From Paludibacter sp. (GTDB lineage: Bacteria > Bacteroidota > Bacteroidia > Bacteroidales > Paludibacteraceae), in NCBI GenBank assembly GCA_028748945.1, contig JAQTOL010000024.1:1-15157 (forward strand): a stretch of 15,157 nt of DNA. Direction: 5' to 3'. The translations under genes were made by a program, and so were the position numbers. The first letter of the stretch is position 1, and each line of letters begins with the position of its first letter. This document shows, in pieces, positions 12,114 to 15,157 of this stretch. The notes beneath the pieces are model-generated. The model was not told the origin of the DNA. It ran no database searches and saw nothing but the letters and a program-made list of their open reading frames with translations.

Positions 12114-14537
12114 CTATTCACATAATATCTTGAACCGTCTCTTTATCATATTACCCTGTTCGTCTTCAACAACTAAAATGTGACTTCCGACAGAAGGTGA
12201 AACTTCAATTTTATGTGTTCCTTTTGTTTCAGCTATATACTCATCATCAATATGCCAGAAAAGAGTGGCATTCGGATTCCGATGAACAGCTTCAAATATT
12301 AACATTCCCTTTTCTCCTTCCACTCCCCGTGGAATATAAATTGCAGAGTTATTATCCGGTTCCATAATATCCAGCATGTGTTCTTTAGGAGGTAAACAAT
12401 CGGATTTATAGGGTGGTAGCAATTTGTATTCCGGATGAAGTTTCCGATAAAAATACTCCTGCGATGGCGTCAAAACGAACCATGGAACAATATGCATCTG
12501 ACCTACAGGATAACACTCGCTGGTTACACGATAAGTTTCAGTAGAATCAAGAAAAACCGATTGATGGAAAGGACACACTTTCACTCTTACACCTTTTTTG
12601 GGAACAAATTCCATTTCTGCATCGCAATTATCTCCGGCGCGAAAACCACTTTGAGTACAAACAGAGATTCTTTCCATATCCGATCGTGGTTCTTCAAACC
12701 AGGTTGTTGGATTTAAATACTTGAAAATTTCAAACATAACCGGTGAAGCATGTGTAACACCTGTCAGTCCGGGACGGCCTTCCCCACTTGAATTTCCAAC
12801 CCACACGCCAACAGTATATTGAGGAGTAACACCCACAGACCACGCATCACGCGAGCCAAAACTGGTGCCTGTTTTCCAGGCAATTTTGTGGGTAGATGCA
12901 AAATACTCCCATCCTATTTCAGCCCAGGGACGATTTACTGTTGCCAAAGCGTTCAACGTACACCAAACAGCTCCGGCACTTAATTTTGAGTTAACCGAAA
13001 GTTCGTACTTTTCCTTATTCTTTTGGAGTAAATAGCTTGCCAACCGAAAGTCATTATTCTTGTATTTTCCATAATTTTCTTCGTAAGACAATAATGACCG
13101 GGCCATACCGGCGTACATAGAAGTGGTTTCAAATAAACTGACTTCGGCTCCACCTAGAATCAACGACAAACCATAATATGCCGGAGGTTGGTTAATACTG
13201 GTAAAACCGATGTTTTGTAACATGTCATGAAACCGGGTTACTCCGTATTGCTCAAGTTCCCGTACAGCCGGAATATTAAGGGAATGTGCCAAAGCAAGAC
13301 TTGCAGGAACCGCCCCGGAATAGTTTTTTTCAAAATTCTCCGGAGCATAACCTCCGATTCGGGTTGGAATGTCCGAAACTAAGGAATTGGGTAAAAGTAC
13401 ACCATCATTCAGCATGGCTGCATACAAAAACGGTTTCAAAATACTTCCGGAACTTCGTATCGAAACAGTATTGTCTACATACTGCGCCGTTTTTCGGTTG
13501 GATATTTCCACGTTACCAACATAAGCCAGTACTTCTCCCGTTTTGGTATTGAGTACCAATACAGCCATATTATTTATATAATTCCCGGCATAATAACGTG
13601 CAAACTTTGTGGCTACCAATGTTGTAAATTGCTGAACTTTCTTGTCGACAGTTGTAGTTACCCGTTTTCCGGAATAACCATCATTCATAAGCTGAATAAG
13701 TAAATGTTGTGCCAATTGGGGTAAGGCCTGAGGTTTTGCAGGCAAAGGCTCCGATTTGGCAAGCTCGCAGGTGGTTTTATCAATAATTTTCAACCGCTGC
13801 AATTTATCAAGCAACCGGTTCCGTTTTTTCAAATAAATTTCGTGATTCTTCCCGGGAAATACCAGTGAAGGTGCATTCGGTAAAACTGCCAGTGCTGCCG
13901 TTTCGCCCCAGGATAACCGATTGGCCGGGCGGTTGTAAAAACGCCACGATGCAGCCTCCAAACCCACAACGTTCCCGCCAAAAGGTGCATGTGATGCATA
14001 AAGGTTCATTATTTCATCTTTACTGTAGCCCATTTCAAGGCGTACGGCCAAAATCATTTCATATAGTTTATTAAAAATGTTACGCTGTTGTGCATTTCGA
14101 CTTAGGCGGATAACCTGCATGCTGAGCGTACTACCACCACTTACAACTTTTCTGTTTCTGATATTTTGCCAAAAAGCACGACCGATAGAAACAGGATTTA
14201 CGCCTAAATGGTATCGAAAATACTCATCTTCGAAACAGCGGATACATTCACTGAATTTTTGCGGAACCGAATCGGACATTGGGAAACGCCACTGATAATC
14301 GGGAGCTATACGCGCCGAAAGAAAATTTCCTTTCCTGTCTTCAATAATGGTGGAATAAGAAGATTTGAATAAGGGTTTGGGGATTGAAAAATAAAACCAG
14401 ATACCGAAAAAGAGTCCAACAGACAGTATCCAAAACCGTGGTTTTGGATACTGTAAACTGTATTTAATAGTCCATATTTTAAACTTCCGATAAAAATCCA
14501 ACATCTGAGAGTAGAATATATTTTTGAAAAGATTCAT
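12114..14537 (-). CDS. pbpC: Penicillin-binding protein 1C (bifunctional transglycosylase/transpeptidase)
   Basis: An 807-residue class A PBP of the 1C subfamily, polymerising and crosslinking peptidoglycan at the outer face of the inner membrane. One signal anchor lies at about 34-52. The GT51 transglycosylase domain (about 65-235) has catalytic E103 in EDEYF and GGSTLSMQ at 134-141. The transpeptidase domain (about 320-600) has S365-x-x-K368 in SSGSILKPF, SLN at 419-421 and KTGTS at 555-559. The C-terminal BiPBP_C-type domain (about 720-805) is characteristic of PBP1C, so all expected catalytic residues are present. Usual lengths are about 770-800. The ATG at 14537 lies 11 bases after the stop of the alpha-2-macroglobulin-like gene. 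That pairing is widely conserved and is interpreted as a protease trap plus a wall-repair enzyme. Confidence 0.96.
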   Translation of the reverse strand: MNLFKNIFYSQMLDFYRKFKIWTIKYSLQYPKPRFWILSVGLFFGIWFYFSIPKPLFKSSYSTIIEDRKGNFLSARIAPDYQWRFPMSDSVPQKFSECIRCFEDEYFRYHLGVNPVSIGRAFWQNIRNRKVVSGGSTLSMQVIRLSRNAQQRNIFNKLYEMILAVRLEMGYSKDEIMNLYASHAPFGGNVVGLEAASWRFYNRPANRLSWGETAALAVLPNAPSLVFPGKNHEIYLKKRNRLLDKLQRLKIIDKTTCELAKSEPLPAKPQALPQLAQHLLIQLMNDGYSGKRVTTTVDKKVQQFTTLVATKFARYYAGNYINNMAVLVLNTKTGEVLAYVGNVEISNRKTAQYVDNTVSIRSSGSILKPFLYAAMLNDGVLLPNSLVSDIPTRIGGYAPENFEKNYSGAVPASLALAHSLNIPAVRELEQYGVTRFHDMLQNIGFTSINQPPAYYGLSLILGGAEVSLFETTSMYAGMARSLLSYEENYGKYKNNDFRLASYLLQKNKEKYELSVNSKLSAGAVWCTLNALATVNRPWAEIGWEYFASTHKIAWKTGTSFGSRDAWSVGVTPQYTVGVWVGNSSGEGRPGLTGVTHASPVMFEIFKYLNPTTWFEEPRSDMERISVCTQSGFRAGDNCDAEMEFVPKKGVRVKVCPFHQSVFLDSTETYRVTSECYPVGQMHIVPWFVLTPSQEYFYRKLHPEYKLLPPYKSDCLPPKEHMLDIMEPDNNSAIYIPRGVEGEKGMLIFEAVHRNPNATLFWHIDDEYIAETKGTHKIEVSPSVGSHILVVEDEQGNMIKRRFKILCE

Positions 14538-14548
14538 TCTTTCTTTTT

Positions 14549-15157
14549 TTATTTCTCCACCTTAACCCATCGCCCTGAAGTACGAGCCTGAATGGTATTA
14601 TCATACATGGCATCGCACTGAACTGAAGGCATATAAAACGTACCCAAATAGGCAGCATGTAACAATACCCTGAATACTTTTTTCTTTCCCTTTTCCAAAT
14701 CGAAATACATAAACACCCGATCGTCCCTGATATCCTGATAGCGAGGTTCATCAGTTGACAATTTTGCACTTTTCACTTCATCCATCCGGCTGTTTATAAT
14801 TTCCCAACCCGAGGGGAAAATTTGCTGAATGGCCAAATCATTATAGTTCATTCTTACATCAGGATGAGTTACCGTAATTTCAGTATAAAAGTCAGTCCCC
14901 TGTTTTATCGATTCCGGATGGATTGGTTTGTCTTTTGTATCATAAAAGCGAACCGTCATTAGGATATTTTCAGCGAATGCTTCCTCTTGTGTCATAAGCG
15001 GAATTCCCAATTGTTGAACACGGACGTAAAGATTCTGATTCGTTCGGTTTGTAACCGTCAACTGCTTTTTGACTCCTCCGGTAGAGTAGTTAAGCCTTGT
15101 TTGTACCAACGACTTTTCGGTATTTATTTTGGTTCTGTCTCCATCAATTGTAAGATC
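14549..15157 (-). CDS. Alpha-2-macroglobulin-like protein, C-terminal fragment (N-terminus beyond window)
   Basis: The last 202 residues of a much larger protein; the frame is open from the right edge (DLTIDGDRTK...) to the stop at 14549. It matches the C-terminal part of bacterial alpha-2-macroglobulins (YfhM/ECAM type, typically 1,500-2,000 residues). The visible part includes a tandem beta-sandwich region with FYTEITVTHPD and the conserved end segment (LAIQQIFPSGWEIIN; DIRDDRVFMYFDL; YLGTFYMPSVQCDAMYD; SGRWVKVEK), corresponding to the receptor-binding-like final domain. Full-length relatives are usually periplasmic lipoproteins trapping foreign proteases; the bait region and any CxEQ thioester motif lie outside the window. 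There is no true start in this window: a TTG at 15109 is in frame but internal. It is 11 bases upstream of pbpC, with which it is surely cotranscribed. Confidence 0.9.
   Translation of the reverse strand, partial: DLTIDGDRTKINTEKSLVQTRLNYSTGGVKKQLTVTNRTNQNLYVRVQQLGIPLMTQEEAFAENILMTVRFYDTKDKPIHPESIKQGTDFYTEITVTHPDVRMNYNDLAIQQIFPSGWEIINSRMDEVKSAKLSTDEPRYQDIRDDRVFMYFDLEKGKKKVFRVLLHAAYLGTFYMPSVQCDAMYDNTIQARTSGRWVKVEK

Noticed and set aside
14479..14769. A 96-residue minus-strand frame across the A2M/pbpC junction
   Set aside because: It overlaps both genes in a different frame and has no family resemblance; the A2M end and the pbpC start are clear.

Overview
The window looks like chromosomal DNA from an AT-rich member of the Bacteroidota, probably Bacteroidales. 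Evidence: low GC, TAnnTTTG-type -7 promoter boxes with few visible Shine-Dalgarno sites, a TonB-dependent outer-membrane receptor with a nearby lipoprotein, an SPFH membrane protein beside an Arc-type ribbon-helix-helix gene, and an alpha-2-macroglobulin/PBP1C pair. I see no rRNA, tRNA, CRISPR array, insertion sequence or phage gene. The genus cannot be fixed from the sequence alone.

Left part (1-4304, all minus strand, transcribed right to left): a redox and metal cluster. It starts with a DUF134 helix-turn-helix protein, overlapped by 4 bases by a metallo-beta-lactamase-fold protein of the MptA/dihydropterin type. Then come a NifX/NafY-type (PF02579) protein with a His/Cys-rich tail, a YbgC-type hotdog thioesterase, a ferritin-like protein with a complete di-iron site, a C_GCAxxG_C_C redox protein, and a CoA-disulfide-reductase-like flavoprotein that runs off the left edge. 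A -7 box preceded by a perfect palindrome lies just upstream of the DUF134 gene, and a second probable promoter precedes the ferritin-like gene.

Middle (4305-7305): a secreted or periplasmic esterase-D-type hydrolase with its own terminator; then an SPFH/Band 7 membrane protein followed by a 59-residue Arc-type ribbon-helix-helix protein (GTG start) and a strong terminator. Divergently transcribed is ppnP, the small cupin nucleoside phosphorylase, with its own terminator.

Centre right (7393-10849, plus strand): the most interesting region. Three genes form a probable outer-membrane copper-acquisition unit: a small membrane-anchored Cys-motif protein, a Met/His-rich lipoprotein made of two FixH/YtkA-like halves, and a TonB-dependent receptor. 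The receptor carries a C-x3-M motif and an H-x-M motif spaced 179 residues apart, as in the copper receptor OprC/NosA. Both intergenic spacers contain perfect hairpins.

Right end (10907-15157, minus strand): two unrecognised small membrane proteins, each with a regulatory-looking sequence at its 5' end, then pbpC (penicillin-binding protein 1C) immediately behind the C-terminal part of an alpha-2-macroglobulin-like protein that continues past the right edge. The last two genes form the well-known periplasmic defence and repair pair.
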